Assembly: GCF_017497975.1 (NCBI RefSeq)
Contig: NZ_JAGDEL010000033.1
Coordinates: 1-56,012, forward strand
Length of the DNA stretch: 56,012 bases
Source: Metabacillus bambusae
GTDB taxonomy: Bacteria; Bacillota; Bacilli; Bacillales; Bacillaceae
Direction: 5' to 3'
Shown: one piece after another, positions 34,585-43,335 of the stretch
Layout: every line of letters begins with the position of its first letter
How positions within the stretch are numbered: the stretch's first letter is position 1
Notes under the pieces: model-generated
Databases searched by the model: none
Told to the model about the DNA's origin: nothing
What the model saw: the letters and a program-made list of their open reading frames with translations, nothing else
Program-made: the position numbers and the translations under genes

Positions 34585-35769
34585 ATGTTAACAAAATATC
34601 CGCTTTTCCCTTTAAGGCTGTTTATGTTTTTTATTAGTGCCATTTCCTCTATGGTGATTAGCTTTTTTCCAATTTACTTTCAGGACAAAGGACTTACGAG
34701 TTCACAAATAGGTTGGTTTTTAGCTATTGGCCCTTTTGTTGGTCTTATTGCTCAACCAATATGGGGATATACGAGCGATAAATACAAAACAGTCAAAAAA
34801 GTACTGTTTGTTTGCTTACTTGGCTTAGTTGCTAGTGTGATTTGGTTGTTTCAAATCGATTCATTTCACTGGGTACTTATTGTAGGGTCAGTATTTTTCT
34901 TCTTTTTCTCACCAATTATTCCCCTTGCAGACAATCTTGGGAAAAGACTATCTCAGCTTCATACTGTAACATTTGGTTCCATTCGAATGTGGGGATCAAT
35001 TGGTTTTGCTTTAATTTCACTTTTTAGCGGGTTCTTACTTTCTAAGTTTGGCATAGGGTTTTTAGTCATTCCGATTACAGTGTTTGCAATTATAACATGT
35101 TTGCTAGCATTGCTATTATCTGATGCTAAAGCAGGAAATAAAAAAGTAAACTATAAAAATATCGGTCTTTTATTTAAGGATCCAACACTATTAGCCTTCT
35201 TTTTCTTGATTTCACTTATAATGCTTACACATAGGACTAGTGACTCCTTTATTAGCTTGTATTTATTTGATCTAGGTGGAAATGAAATGTTTGTGGGCTG
35301 GATTTGGTTCATTGGTGTTTCAAGTGAGGCGTTATTATTCTTTTTAAGCAGCAAGTGGTTTAGATCTTCTAGTCCGATTATTTATATGATCATCGCTGGG
35401 TTTCTATACAGTGTTCGTTGGATTTTAACTGCCTTTGTAGAGGATCCAACCATGCTATTATCTATCCAAATCCTCCATGGAATTTGCTTTGCTATTGCCT
35501 TTTTAGGTGCACTTGAGTATTTGTATAAAGCCATTCCAGAAGAATTGCAGGCAACGGGACACATGGTATTTGTTGGGATCTCCTTTGGAATAACCGGAAT
35601 TATCGGATCATCGATCGGTGGTATTGTGTTTGAAAATTATGGGGGGACAACCTTATATCTATTATTAGCGGGATCCGCTTTTACAGGAATGCTTGGGTTT
35701 ATTCTGTTTTATATGAAAGATAGAAAAGCAGGATTAAAGCAGATGAAAGGTATAGAGGGAGCTAGTTAG
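34585..35769 (+). CDS. MFS transporter (YwbF/nucleoside-symporter-like)
   Basis: The 394-residue product has twelve predicted membrane helices and the MFS loop WGYTSDKYKTVKK between helices 2 and 3. Its start, MLTKYPLFPLRLFMFF, resembles the MFS_1-like group that includes B. subtilis YwbF. The substrate is unknown; sugars, nucleosides or drugs are possible. A GAAGGAAG site lies before the ATG at 34585. It stands alone between two inverted copies of a repeat, and could be either a locally shuffled cassette or simply lie between two independent insertions. It follows the mannoside locus but is separated by a strong terminator. Confidence 0.85.
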   Translation: MLTKYPLFPLRLFMFFISAISSMVISFFPIYFQDKGLTSSQIGWFLAIGPFVGLIAQPIWGYTSDKYKTVKKVLFVCLLGLVASVIWLFQIDSFHWVLIVGSVFFFFFSPIIPLADNLGKRLSQLHTVTFGSIRMWGSIGFALISLFSGFLLSKFGIGFLVIPITVFAIITCLLALLLSDAKAGNKKVNYKNIGLLFKDPTLLAFFFLISLIMLTHRTSDSFISLYLFDLGGNEMFVGWIWFIGVSSEALLFFLSSKWFRSSSPIIYMIIAGFLYSVRWILTAFVEDPTMLLSIQILHGICFAIAFLGALEYLYKAIPEELQATGHMVFVGISFGITGIIGSSIGGIVFENYGGTTLYLLLAGSAFTGMLGFILFYMKDRKAGLKQMKGIEGAS

Positions 35770-35926
35770 ACTGAGAGTGACTAAAAAGGTGAATTGCAAG
35801 ACCTAGCGATTTTAATTTTATTTACATGCTTTTGGGAATTATTTTATGGAATAAAGCTAAGCTTTTACTATATTTAGAAGTATGAAATCTAAAACGTTTA
35901 TTATGGAAATGAATGCTCAAACTGAA

Positions 35927-36190
35927 AGAGCAAGTTTTGAAAAAATTTGGCTGTTTTCGCAAACTTTGTTGCTATTTACCAAGTAATGCGGTCTGGTTGA
36001 TTGCAGCGAGAGATGCTCGCTTTCCGCGGGGCGGGCGGTGAGCCTCCTCGGTGTAAACGCCTGTGGGTCTCACCTGTCCCGCTACTCCCGGAGGAGTCTC
36101 GCAATCCGTTCCAATCAACTTGAATTAGTTTTTGTTTTAAAAGCAACAATCTCTTAGAAAAAAGCCAAAAATTTGATCAAAACTTGCTCT
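35927..36190 (-). repeat. MITE-like dispersed repeat with 14-bp terminal inverted repeats, copy right of the MFS gene
   Basis: AGAGCAAGTTTTGA (35927-35940) and TCAAAACTTGCTCT (36177-36190) are perfect inverted ends, and the similarity continues inward through AATTTGGCT / AGCCAAAAATT. The 264-base element has no ORF. Its core is the reverse complement of the copy at 34278-34520, with 40 identical bases at 35952-35991. The flanking bases show no clear target duplication. Confidence 0.75.
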
Positions 36191-36335
36191 AGTCTGGGTA
36201 GTATCAGTATTAATCTTATTAGGTTCTTACTATAAAAAATCCCAAACTATCAGTGATCCAAAGAGGATTTAATTAGTCATCGATTCCTCGCTATTCTTCA
36301 ATATGATTTGAATCTCTATCGGTAAGTTTCAAATC

Positions 36336-37319
36336 TTAAATTTCCATTCCAAAGTACTGAGTTTCATTCTTCATGATCATTCTCAATTTCGCTCTCAAAC
36401 TTACTAACCATTCAGGTTCATTTTCCCACTTTTCTTCTACTGATCTTAATATACGAACATAACCGTATAAATTGGCAAAACGTTTGCAAGCTGGTACTAA
36501 AAACATTTCATCATCAGAAATTTCATATTCAGTACGATATCCATTCATAAAACACTGTTTTTTTTGCTGAAACATTTCAGCTGGAATACAATCTTGTAAG
36601 CTTTCTAGTGCTTGCTCAATATCCATCACATACCAGTGATACATAGCATCGTCAAAATCAATAACGTTACAAGATTTGGATACTTCATCAAAGAAAACAT
36701 TATCATATTCAAAATCATAATGAATCAATCCAAAATTGCTTTTTGTAATAGGAATAGAGTCAAAATAATCTTTTAATAACTTAGTTTCCGTCAAAGCCAA
36801 TTTTTCATGTGGAAAATCAACTAGAATAGTATCAATCCAATTTAACACATCATTATATGACCAGCGCTTGTGTTTAGTAGGTTCATACTGATTAGATAAC
36901 TGATGAAGTTTTCCTAATGCTTTTCCATGACTGAAAATGACGCTATCACTTAAGTCTGTCATGCTAATCTGTTTACCTGCTACACGTTTGAATACAGAAG
37001 CAAAGTATTCACCCCATGGAGTTTTTGCTTCGACAAGTTCCTCTCCATTTTTTGCTACAACCGTTTCTAAAACACCATACTGCTTAGAACGCAGGTAAGA
37101 AATAAACTCAAGCTCTGCTAGAATATTTTCTCGGTTCTTTTCTGTAATTGGAGAGAATCTTAAAAGTTGTGTCTTACTTAGGGCTTGAAATGGATAAATA
37201 GCATTTGAAGATATTCTATAATACTTAAACATATCAATAGATTCTTTATCAAATTCCCAATTTCCCAACAACATTTCTGCTAAATCCCCATTGTTAAAAA
37301 GATATTTTAATTTCAACAT
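36336..37319 (-). CDS. Aminoglycoside-phosphotransferase-fold kinase
   Basis: The 327-residue product belongs to the APH/choline-kinase-like fold. It has an N-lobe with LLRFSPITEKNRENILAELE, the catalytic HYDFEYDNVFF (HxDxxxxN pattern) near residue 200, and the metal-binding VIDFDDAMYHW after it. Such enzymes phosphorylate small metabolites such as homoserine, methylthioribose or spore-related sugars; drug resistance cannot be assumed. ATG at 37319 is preferred because GAGGAG lies about 10 bases upstream, while ATG at 37337 overlaps that site. It appears to be a single-gene transcript. Confidence 0.85.
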   Translation of the reverse strand: MLKLKYLFNNGDLAEMLLGNWEFDKESIDMFKYYRISSNAIYPFQALSKTQLLRFSPITEKNRENILAELEFISYLRSKQYGVLETVVAKNGEELVEAKTPWGEYFASVFKRVAGKQISMTDLSDSVIFSHGKALGKLHQLSNQYEPTKHKRWSYNDVLNWIDTILVDFPHEKLALTETKLLKDYFDSIPITKSNFGLIHYDFEYDNVFFDEVSKSCNVIDFDDAMYHWYVMDIEQALESLQDCIPAEMFQQKKQCFMNGYRTEYEISDDEMFLVPACKRFANLYGYVRILRSVEEKWENEPEWLVSLRAKLRMIMKNETQYFGMEI

Positions 37320-37822
37320 TAACAGACAACTCCTCATTATCTTTTTTGTTAATTAAATCTCTTCTCTCTGGAAATTAAACATAAATTAGCTAAGGCGTTC
37401 GTTAATTTAATCCAACAAAAAAACCACAGGATCTTTTAAATAACCCTTTGGCTCAGAATGTTTAATTCATAATAACAAAAAAAGCCTGTGCTTAATTGCC
37501 CAAGCTCTAAACATAGGTTAAATCAATTGACTAATTTAATCCGTATGAGTGAGAAGCAATAAAATTTAATTTCCAAGGTTAACTTCATGAAATTTGTCAT
37601 TACGTTTTCTCACTCCCTTCTGTTATATTATGTAGATTATACTAAATTATCCCATAGAAGTAAATTACTTCTTTGGATGACTGAACGTAGCCTAGATATT
37701 TTTATTAACTATATATCATTCCTTTTCTTAGGCCAATATTATAAAGAAAGGCACAATTTCTACTGCAGAATGGCGCCTTTTTGTTTCATATGAATTAGGG
37801 TAACGTGAAAGCGTACGGAAAC
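37320..37822. other. Intergenic region with hairpins, no supported gene
   Basis: A 68-codon plus-strand frame at 37587-37793 has no convincing ribosome site or family and is not called. A weak hairpin with a T-run on the minus strand lies at about 37484-37508 (GCCTGTGC / GCCCAAGC, two imperfect pairs). Another, at about 37748-37780 (AAAGGC / GCCTTT), lies just beyond the hydrolase stop and probably ends that leftward transcript. Confidence 0.45.
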
Positions 37823-38500
37823 TCACGAATTAAGAAAACCGTTTACGGCAGCTAAGAAGGCTCGTAAATTAGCATCATGCACAAAGTGCCCAGCATCCTT
37901 TATCGTTACCATTTCGCAATTCGGAATAAGCTCAGAAACTTCCTTTAATTTATTTTGAGGAATATGACTTGCCCCACCGCCTATAATTAAAGTCGGCATG
38001 CTAATGGCGGTCAGAAGCGTCCACCATTCGGGATTGGGTTCATTAAGTTGTCGTAAAATAGAAGGCACAACCAGCCAATCAAACGGAAGGGGATCAGAAG
38101 GCTGTGATGGAACTTCGATCGGCTTATCCGGAAAGGGAGGAGGAGTGTCTTCAACAATCAATCGCTCTACCTTTGACGGGAATTTCTCCGAGAAAAGATA
38201 GGATACTGTTCCCCCCATGGAATGACCAATTAGTGTAAATTTTTCCAAATTCAATGCATTCGCAAAATGAAGCAAGTCATCACACATCAGTTCAAAACTA
38301 TATGTACTAGTTCTTGCACTCCCACCGTGACCCCGTTGATCTAAAGCTAAAACGTGATATTTTTCGCTTAAAACAGAAGCCACATGATCCCATGATTCTG
38401 CACTTTTTCCTAGCGCGTGAAGTGCAACAAGCGGCGGTGCAGAAGGTTCCCCACTCTCACGATATTGAAAAGTCAGTCCATTCAATTCAATTTGATTCAC
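37823..38500 (-). CDS. Alpha/beta-fold hydrolase
   Basis: The 225-residue product has the alpha/beta-hydrolase core: LVALHALGKSAESW (oxyanion region), LALDQRGHG, the nucleophile elbow GHSMGG with Ser94, and the C-terminal His in DAGHFVHDANL. The acid is probably the Asp in VEDTPPP or near TLIIGG. It cleaves esters or related bonds; the substrate is unknown. It is about 35-40 residues shorter than typical members, mainly in the cap region, but catalytic motifs are intact. ATG at 38500 lies just after a GGAGATGATC site. It appears to be a single gene. Confidence 0.88.
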   Translation of the reverse strand: MNQIELNGLTFQYRESGEPSAPPLVALHALGKSAESWDHVASVLSEKYHVLALDQRGHGGSARTSTYSFELMCDDLLHFANALNLEKFTLIGHSMGGTVSYLFSEKFPSKVERLIVEDTPPPFPDKPIEVPSQPSDPLPFDWLVVPSILRQLNEPNPEWWTLLTAISMPTLIIGGGASHIPQNKLKEVSELIPNCEMVTIKDAGHFVHDANLRAFLAAVNGFLNS

Positions 38501-38705
38501 TCGTGTTTCGATCTCTGATCATCTCCTAGAATGGGTTTAGTCATTTGACACCCTATTTATTTAACGTCCATATATATATATTTCAGCGAGTGAGTGAATA
38601 TTTCCTTTTTAAAACTTTCACCACAGTGGTTGAATATTCCCTGCTCATCTTCAATAATAGGGCATAGTTGTTCATTGAAATGGGTGCCAGCCCTTTTTCC
38701 TCACC

Positions 38706-39644
38706 CTATTTGAAAAATGCCCCTTTTTTCTTCCCTTTTAAAAGGTCACCTGTCCATCCTTTCATTTTAAGATACACATACACAGAAACCATCGAGATTG
38801 TCATTATTAATAGGGAAACAAAGTATCCGTATTTCCATTCTAGTTCAGGCATAAATTTAAAATTCATTCCCCAAAGGGCACCCCATGCCATAACAGGAGT
38901 GAATATAGCCGTCATTACAGTTAATGTTTTCATTATTTCATTTCCACGATGTGAAGAAATAACTTCTTCTAAATTAATAATTGAATCAACCTCATGCTCA
39001 TATTCATTAATTAAATAAAGCGCTCTTTTTATCCGTTTATCCGTACGCATAAATATTTTATTATTATGTATTACATCAAGATAAATTTCTTCTATTGCCA
39101 TGATCAGCTCATTTATCGGTATAAGCAAATTACTCCAAACAAGTAGCTCATGCCGTCGTTTATAAATTTTTTCGAGAATACTCGTTTTATTCTTATTGTG
39201 AATTCCCCATACAAGTTCCCGTAGCTCTCCTTCAAAAACGTCAATTTTTACTAAATACTCAGCAAGTATTTCCTTTAAAATCAGTAAGAAGCCGTCAATA
39301 GAATTTTTCGAATTACGTATATGACGTAGCATTTGTTCAATATCACTATTTTTAAAGAGAGACAGGTCTAAGTCTACTGTAATAAATGTTTCTGTCGTTA
39401 GATAAAAATGAAAAATCTTATATTCACGTTCATCATTGAAATTTTGGTCGTAAACGAGCGCTCCTTTAAGGAGATAATACTCGTCGTTGATTAGTTCAAT
39501 TTTTATGGAATTTGATTTGTTGCTTTTAATCTCACTCAGCCATTCTCTTATGAATTGGCTCTCATCAACATTAATAGATTGCTGCATTTTCTTCACATCA
39601 TCGCTACTGTTGAATCTATGCCACTTCCAGTTTTTTTGTTCCAT
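38706..39644 (-). CDS. CorA-family magnesium/divalent cation channel
   Basis: The 312-residue product has a cytoplasmic alpha/beta front, a long helical stalk, and two C-terminal membrane helices (LTVMTAIFTPVMAWGALWGMN and YFVSLLIMTISMVSVYVYL). The GMN selectivity motif is present in WGMNFKFMPEL, followed by a basic tail. CorA channels form pentamers that import Mg2+ or, in some groups, export it. It appears to be monocistronic. The sequence is nearest to the YfjQ-like branch by layout. Confidence 0.92.
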   Translation of the reverse strand: MEQKNWKWHRFNSSDDVKKMQQSINVDESQFIREWLSEIKSNKSNSIKIELINDEYYLLKGALVYDQNFNDEREYKIFHFYLTTETFITVDLDLSLFKNSDIEQMLRHIRNSKNSIDGFLLILKEILAEYLVKIDVFEGELRELVWGIHNKNKTSILEKIYKRRHELLVWSNLLIPINELIMAIEEIYLDVIHNNKIFMRTDKRIKRALYLINEYEHEVDSIINLEEVISSHRGNEIMKTLTVMTAIFTPVMAWGALWGMNFKFMPELEWKYGYFVSLLIMTISMVSVYVYLKMKGWTGDLLKGKKKGAFFK

Positions 39645-39847
39645 TTGAGTCCCTACTTATGATAAGATTTGTTGTTCTTTTTACAAGATAATGCCCGTTT
39701 TCTCTATCTTTAAAACCTTTCACTTTTTTATAGAAAAATGTTTTACTAGATTTGAAAAGGGTATGTAAGATAAATAATTACACCTGTAAAATGGTCATGA
39801 CTTTAAAAGTTGTTTCACAAGATCCTATTTAATGAGGAGTGATTGTT

Positions 39848-40117
39848 ATGAAACGTACAATTGGGATTAAATCTATTATGGCAGTTGGAATGGGAACATC
39901 TATTGTGCTTTGGGTCTCATCAAAACCAAATAGAATAAAAGTGGAAAATACTTTACGGGAATGGAAGCGTAAGGTAAAGCCTTCAGCAATTGATAATTGT
40001 GAAAGTCTTCCAGTAGAAAAAGGAGGCAATCCACATCCATATGATCTAGAGGATAATAATATGGTGAGTGAAGGTGCTATGTACTCTGTGAAATTTTACA
40101 ATGAGAAGAAGCAGTAA
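39848..40117 (+). CDS. Small hypothetical protein with N-terminal membrane helix, 89 aa
   Basis: The product starts MKRTIGIKSIMAVGMGTSIV, a basic N-terminus followed by one hydrophobic helix (about 8-24), then a soluble tail with SLPVEKGGNPHPYDLEDNN. ATG at 39848 is supported by GAGGAG about 9 bases upstream; a GTG at 39839 lies inside that site. I recognise no named family. It is followed about 65 bases later by a membrane protein with an RCK_C-type tail and may share its transcript. Confidence 0.65.
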   Translation: MKRTIGIKSIMAVGMGTSIVLWVSSKPNRIKVENTLREWKRKVKPSAIDNCESLPVEKGGNPHPYDLEDNNMVSEGAMYSVKFYNEKKQ

Positions 40118-40182
40118 TGATCTGTTAAATAGTTGGTTGGGATGCTAATAATCCCAGCCAATTTTTGTGGGGTGAATATATA

Positions 40183-40854
40183 TTGACACTACTATTTTTA
40201 CTCATTTATTTTGCAATTATTATGACGGTTATTGAAATTCACGTGATTTTATTTCATTTAACAGGACTAAAGAAGGAGGTGTCAAGATTTCAGGTTATTT
40301 CAATGATGACGGGGACAGGCTATACAACAGGTGAATCAGAGTTTATTTTATCCCACCCATTAAGAAGAAAGCTTGGAATCTTTTTAATCTTGTTTGGTGC
40401 ATTTTCACTAGCCGTTATTATCTCTTCTGTTAGTAGTCTATTAGAGGATGATCTTAGAACAAGTGCCATCCTATATATAGCAGCATTTGTCATTTGTGTT
40501 TTTAGTATGTTAAAAGCACCATTTGTTCAGAAATTCCTCTTAAGGAAACTTGAACATAAAAGTAGAGTAATAGAAAAAGATACAACTACATTACCAATAA
40601 GAGAAGTCTCGTTAAAGGAAGAAGATGAGCAAGTATTTGAATTTCAAATAAAGGGTGATTCTCCTCTCATAAATAATAAAATGACAGAGATCATGAAAGA
40701 GCATGATTCAGTCGATTTTGTTGTCTTAATGATTAAAAGAGAGGATGTAAAGATTCGAAACAATATCGAGGAAGCAAAATTACAATCAGGAGATCAGCTT
40801 TATTTATTCGGAAAAAAACAAGAAATTGAAAAGACATTCACATTAGAGAAATAG
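40183..40854 (+). CDS. Membrane protein with TrkA C-terminal (RCK_C-like) domain
   Basis: The 223-residue product has three membrane helices in the first 120 residues (FLLIYFAIIMTVIEIHVILF, LGIFLILFGAFSLAVIISSV, AILYIAAFVICVFSML) and a cytoplasmic RCK_C-type domain at about 150-223 (FEFQIKGDSPLINNKMTEIM and LQSGDQLYLFGKKQEIEK). RCK_C domains bind nucleotides or cyclic dinucleotides and regulate cation transport. TTG at 40183 is chosen since GGGGTG ends 8 bases upstream; the earlier TTG at 40165 overlaps that site. It may adjust ion flux together with the nearby CorA, but this is inference. Confidence 0.75.
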   Translation: MTLLFLLIYFAIIMTVIEIHVILFHLTGLKKEVSRFQVISMMTGTGYTTGESEFILSHPLRRKLGIFLILFGAFSLAVIISSVSSLLEDDLRTSAILYIAAFVICVFSMLKAPFVQKFLLRKLEHKSRVIEKDTTTLPIREVSLKEEDEQVFEFQIKGDSPLINNKMTEIMKEHDSVDFVVLMIKREDVKIRNNIEEAKLQSGDQLYLFGKKQEIEKTFTLEK

Positions 40855-40996
40855 TAAGTAGAGTTATTCTCTACATTTCTTCTAATCACAAATCTATTTA
40901 AAAATTTTTTAGAATAATAGTTTAGGACTTAAGAGAAGGGGTATTTAATTATCAACAACATAAATTAAAACTTAAAATTCTAAAGGAGTGTTGAAG

Positions 40997-41254
40997 ATGG
41001 AATTTCTTTGGGCATTAATAATTGGAGGTATAATTGGTTGGTTAGCTGGATTAATTGTAGGTAAAGATATACCAGGAGGAGTTATCGGTAATATCATTGC
41101 AGGATTTATTGGAGCTTGGCTTGGTTCACTTATATTTGGCCATTGGGGACCAGAGGTTGGTGGCTTTTATATTATCCCAGCGTTAATTGGAGCAATCATC
41201 TTAGTCTTTATAGTAAGCTTTATTATGAAAAGTATGCGAAAACACGCTTCATAA
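40997..41254 (+). CDS. GlsB/YeaQ/YmgE-family stress membrane protein
   Basis: The 85-residue product is a Gly-rich, three-helix membrane protein with the family motifs IIGGIIGWLAGLIVGKDIPG, NIIAGFIGAWLGSLIFG and a short basic C-terminus. The family was once called transglycosylase-associated; members are general-stress proteins of unclear mechanism. ATG at 40997 lies 8 bases after AAAGGAG. Its length is typical. It is followed by a good terminator, so it is probably monocistronic. Confidence 0.9.
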   Translation: MEFLWALIIGGIIGWLAGLIVGKDIPGGVIGNIIAGFIGAWLGSLIFGHWGPEVGGFYIIPALIGAIILVFIVSFIMKSMRKHAS

Positions 41255-41292
41255 TGATTTATCAGAATAATGATAATGGTGTAACTACTATT

Positions 41293-41332
41293 AGGGACAG
41301 TCCCCTCAATTTTGGGATCTGTCCTTTTTTAC
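41293..41332 (+). terminator. Terminator after the GlsB-type gene
   Basis: AGGGACAG (41293-41300) pairs with CTGTCC followed by TTTTTT (about 41320-41331). It lies about 40 bases after the stop codon. Confidence 0.75.
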
Positions 41333-41365
41333 TGTCTAGGAAATTATAAAAATTTTGTACTGTGG

Positions 41366-41503
41366 ATAAGCGCTTGGCATCCAGCTCCAGCGCCTAGCCC
41401 TCTTGGGTCTACAGCCACTTAAGAATTGAAGGTAAAGAACACCTTCTATTCTTAAGCGTCTTATTTGCCCGATACTGTTCAAGGCGCTTGCGCTTTTGTT
41501 CCT
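41366..41503 (+). repeat. Dispersed intergenic repeat, family B, longest copy
   Basis: The element contains CAGCTCCAGCGCCTAGCCC, GGGTCTACAGCC, AAGCGTCTTA and AAGGCGCTTGCGCTTTTGTT. A shorter copy lies at 25194-25298 and a decayed one near 16978-17082. The internal arms CTTAAGAATTGAAGGT and ACCTTCTATTCTTAAG pair, so the middle can fold into a hairpin. It holds no ORF. Confidence 0.65.
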
Positions 41504-41805
41504 AATATCATCATATATATATAAACTTAAAAATAGTCATTCATTAAAGCTAAGTATGAAACACTTACTCGGTTTTTTGTGCAATATTGAGTGAGTATTA
41601 AAACCTATCTGGATTATAGTTGTATCTTACTTACTAGTTATTAAAACATATCCCAACTATACTTAAATAATTTTTCATCAACAATTTACAATAAACTACA
41701 TAATATTCCTTTCTTACATTGTTAAATACGACACTAACTAATAGGAATTGTAAATACTTGTCGATTGCTGTTGGGGATATCAGAAATTAGTCGAAGTTTG
41801 CAGAA
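41504..41805. other. AT-rich intergenic region upstream of the second sugar ABC promoter
   Basis: About 300 AT-rich bases between the family B repeat and the promoter of the second sugar ABC locus contain no ORF, strong hairpin or RNA gene that I can support. Confidence 0.5.
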
Positions 41806-41854
41806 TGAAAACCCTTACAAAAATATTTACAATGGCGAATTATCAGAATATAAT
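41806..41854 (+). promoter_or_regulatory. Sigma-A promoter with adjacent cre-like site, second sugar ABC locus
   Basis: TTTACA (41826-41831) and TATAAT (41849-41854) are separated by exactly 17 bases, an excellent sigma-A promoter. Just upstream, TGAAAACCCTTACA (41806-41819) matches the CcpA site except for the central G, which is C. Transcription should start near 41861. Glucose repression through CcpA is plausible but the centre mismatch weakens it. Confidence 0.7.
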
Positions 41855-41870
41855 TAGAGACAAGCAAGTT

Positions 41871-41887
41871 AGTTTAATGGTTAAACT
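41871..41887. promoter_or_regulatory. Palindromic operator candidate just after the transcription start
   Basis: AGTTTAA-TGG-TTAAACT is a perfect 7-base inverted repeat about ten bases after the expected transcription start and 24 bases before the ATG. A repressor bound here would block the locus. No regulator gene is adjacent, so the protein would be encoded elsewhere. Confidence 0.5.
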
Positions 41888-41911
41888 TAAGAGAAAAAGG
41901 GGGAAATTGGT

Positions 41912-43201
41912 ATGGTGAAAAAGCTTGGGGTACAAAAGCTAGTCCTACTCTTGTTTAGTGTCATTCTTTTATTTGGAGCTGCAGCTTGTAGTAGTAACAA
42001 CACATCTAGTGATGAAAAAGATAGTGGTGGAAAAACAAAGTTGACGATTTGGTTATGGCCAAACATGGGGATTGAAAAACAAATTGAACAATATGCAAAA
42101 GATAATAATATTGAGGTTGATATTCAAACATCAGAATTTGAAGATGTACATAGTAACTTAACTACAGCGTTGGCTGCAGGTAGTGGTGCTCCTGACATCT
42201 CTGCTATTGAAGTAAAAGGAATCGATAAAATGAAAGCGAATCCAGATCATTTTCATAACCTTCTTGATTTAGGTGCAGAAGATGTAAAAGGCGATTATTT
42301 AGACTGGAAATGGCAGCAAGCATTAACTGCAGATGGTAAACACTTGCTAGGTTTACCAACAGACATTGGGCCACAAGCAATGGCGTATCGTACCGATATT
42401 TTTGAACAAGCAGGTTTACCAACAGATCGTGAAGAAGTAGCAGCACTGTTTAACACATGGGATGACTATCTTAAAGTTGGCGAACAAATTAAAGCAAAAA
42501 CAGGTAAGGCATTAATTGATTCTCCAAATGGTGCTTATACAGTCTTAGAGGGACAAGGTGACGAAAAGTATTATGATAAAGACGGAAATATCATTGTACA
42601 AGACAATGCTCAAATCAAAAAAGCATATGATTTTGCAATGGAGATCATTGATAAAGATTTAACTGCAGGATTTGAACAATTTTCATCAGAGTGGGGAACA
42701 GGGATGTTAAATGGTGATTATGCAACAATTCTTGCACCCGCATGGATGATGACATCCATGAAAGCAACTGCACCTGATGCTGCAGGAAAATGGGATATGA
42801 CATTACTTCCAGAAGGATCAGGTAACTGGGGAGGTTCTTTCTTAACAATTCCAAAAGAATCTAAGAATGCTGAAGAGGCATATAAATTAATCAAGTGGCT
42901 GTTATCACCAGAACAACAATTAGTAACATTTAAAGAATCTGGTAATTTCCCTTCTACACCTGGAATCTACAATTCTGAAGAAATTCAGAGCTTTACTAGT
43001 GAATATTTCAATAATGCACCTGTAGGGAAAATTTATGCAGAAGCTGCTCAAAAAGTAAAACCTATTATTGAAGGACCTGAGTCCATCCAAGTTGAGCAGA
43101 TTATCGGTGATGCCATTACTCGTGTGAAGGACGGGCAAGCGAAACCAGATGCTAGCTGGGATAAAGCAATGGAACAACTTGAACGCGAATTAGCTCGCTA
43201 A
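41912..43201 (+). CDS. Sugar ABC transporter substrate-binding lipoprotein (second locus)
   Basis: The 429-residue product begins with a lipoprotein signal ending in GAAAC (C26) and a Ser/Asn/Asp-rich linker. The fold is a family-1 solute-binding protein: KLTIWLWPNMGIEKQIEQY, GAPDISAIEVKGIDKM, LLGLPTDIGPQAMAYRTDIF and ATILAPAWMMTSM. The many Trp and Tyr residues of the binding region suggest an oligosaccharide or glycoside. AAAGGGGG precedes the ATG. It is under the promoter at 41826-41854 and followed by a hairpin, then two permeases. It is unrelated in detail to the binding protein at 23693. Confidence 0.9.
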   Translation: MVKKLGVQKLVLLLFSVILLFGAAACSSNNTSSDEKDSGGKTKLTIWLWPNMGIEKQIEQYAKDNNIEVDIQTSEFEDVHSNLTTALAAGSGAPDISAIEVKGIDKMKANPDHFHNLLDLGAEDVKGDYLDWKWQQALTADGKHLLGLPTDIGPQAMAYRTDIFEQAGLPTDREEVAALFNTWDDYLKVGEQIKAKTGKALIDSPNGAYTVLEGQGDEKYYDKDGNIIVQDNAQIKKAYDFAMEIIDKDLTAGFEQFSSEWGTGMLNGDYATILAPAWMMTSMKATAPDAAGKWDMTLLPEGSGNWGGSFLTIPKESKNAEEAYKLIKWLLSPEQQLVTFKESGNFPSTPGIYNSEEIQSFTSEYFNNAPVGKIYAEAAQKVKPIIEGPESIQVEQIIGDAITRVKDGQAKPDASWDKAMEQLERELAR

Positions 43202-43270
43202 TTGTAAAAGCTAAAGTCGTAAACGAATAATATTAGCGTTTTACTAATCGTTAGTTTAAAAGTTCAAAAA

Positions 43271-43304
43271 ATGAGAGACTGGTTATCTATCAGTCTCTCA
43301 TCTT
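43271..43304 (+). terminator. Hairpin between second binding protein and permeases
   Basis: ATGAGAGACTG (43271-43281) pairs perfectly with CAGTCTCTCAT (43291-43301), with a 9-base loop and CTTT after it. The short T-run suggests partial termination or a stem that protects the binding-protein mRNA. Confidence 0.65.
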
Positions 43305-43335
43305 TAAGATGCTACTTAAAAGGGGGAAGATAAGC

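Noticed and set aside
34585-35769. MFS gene with its flanking repeats as a composite transposon
   Set aside because: No transposase lies between or beside the repeats and no target duplication is visible, so I report only inverted repeats and possible inversion.
36336-37319. Aminoglycoside resistance gene
   Set aside because: The APH fold also covers many metabolite kinases; there is no resistance context, and the sequence does not resemble a known drug-modifying subgroup that I can name.
37587-37793. 68-codon plus-strand ORF with hydrophobic stretches
   Set aside because: No convincing ribosome site, no recognisable family, and it lies in an AT-rich gap between leftward genes.
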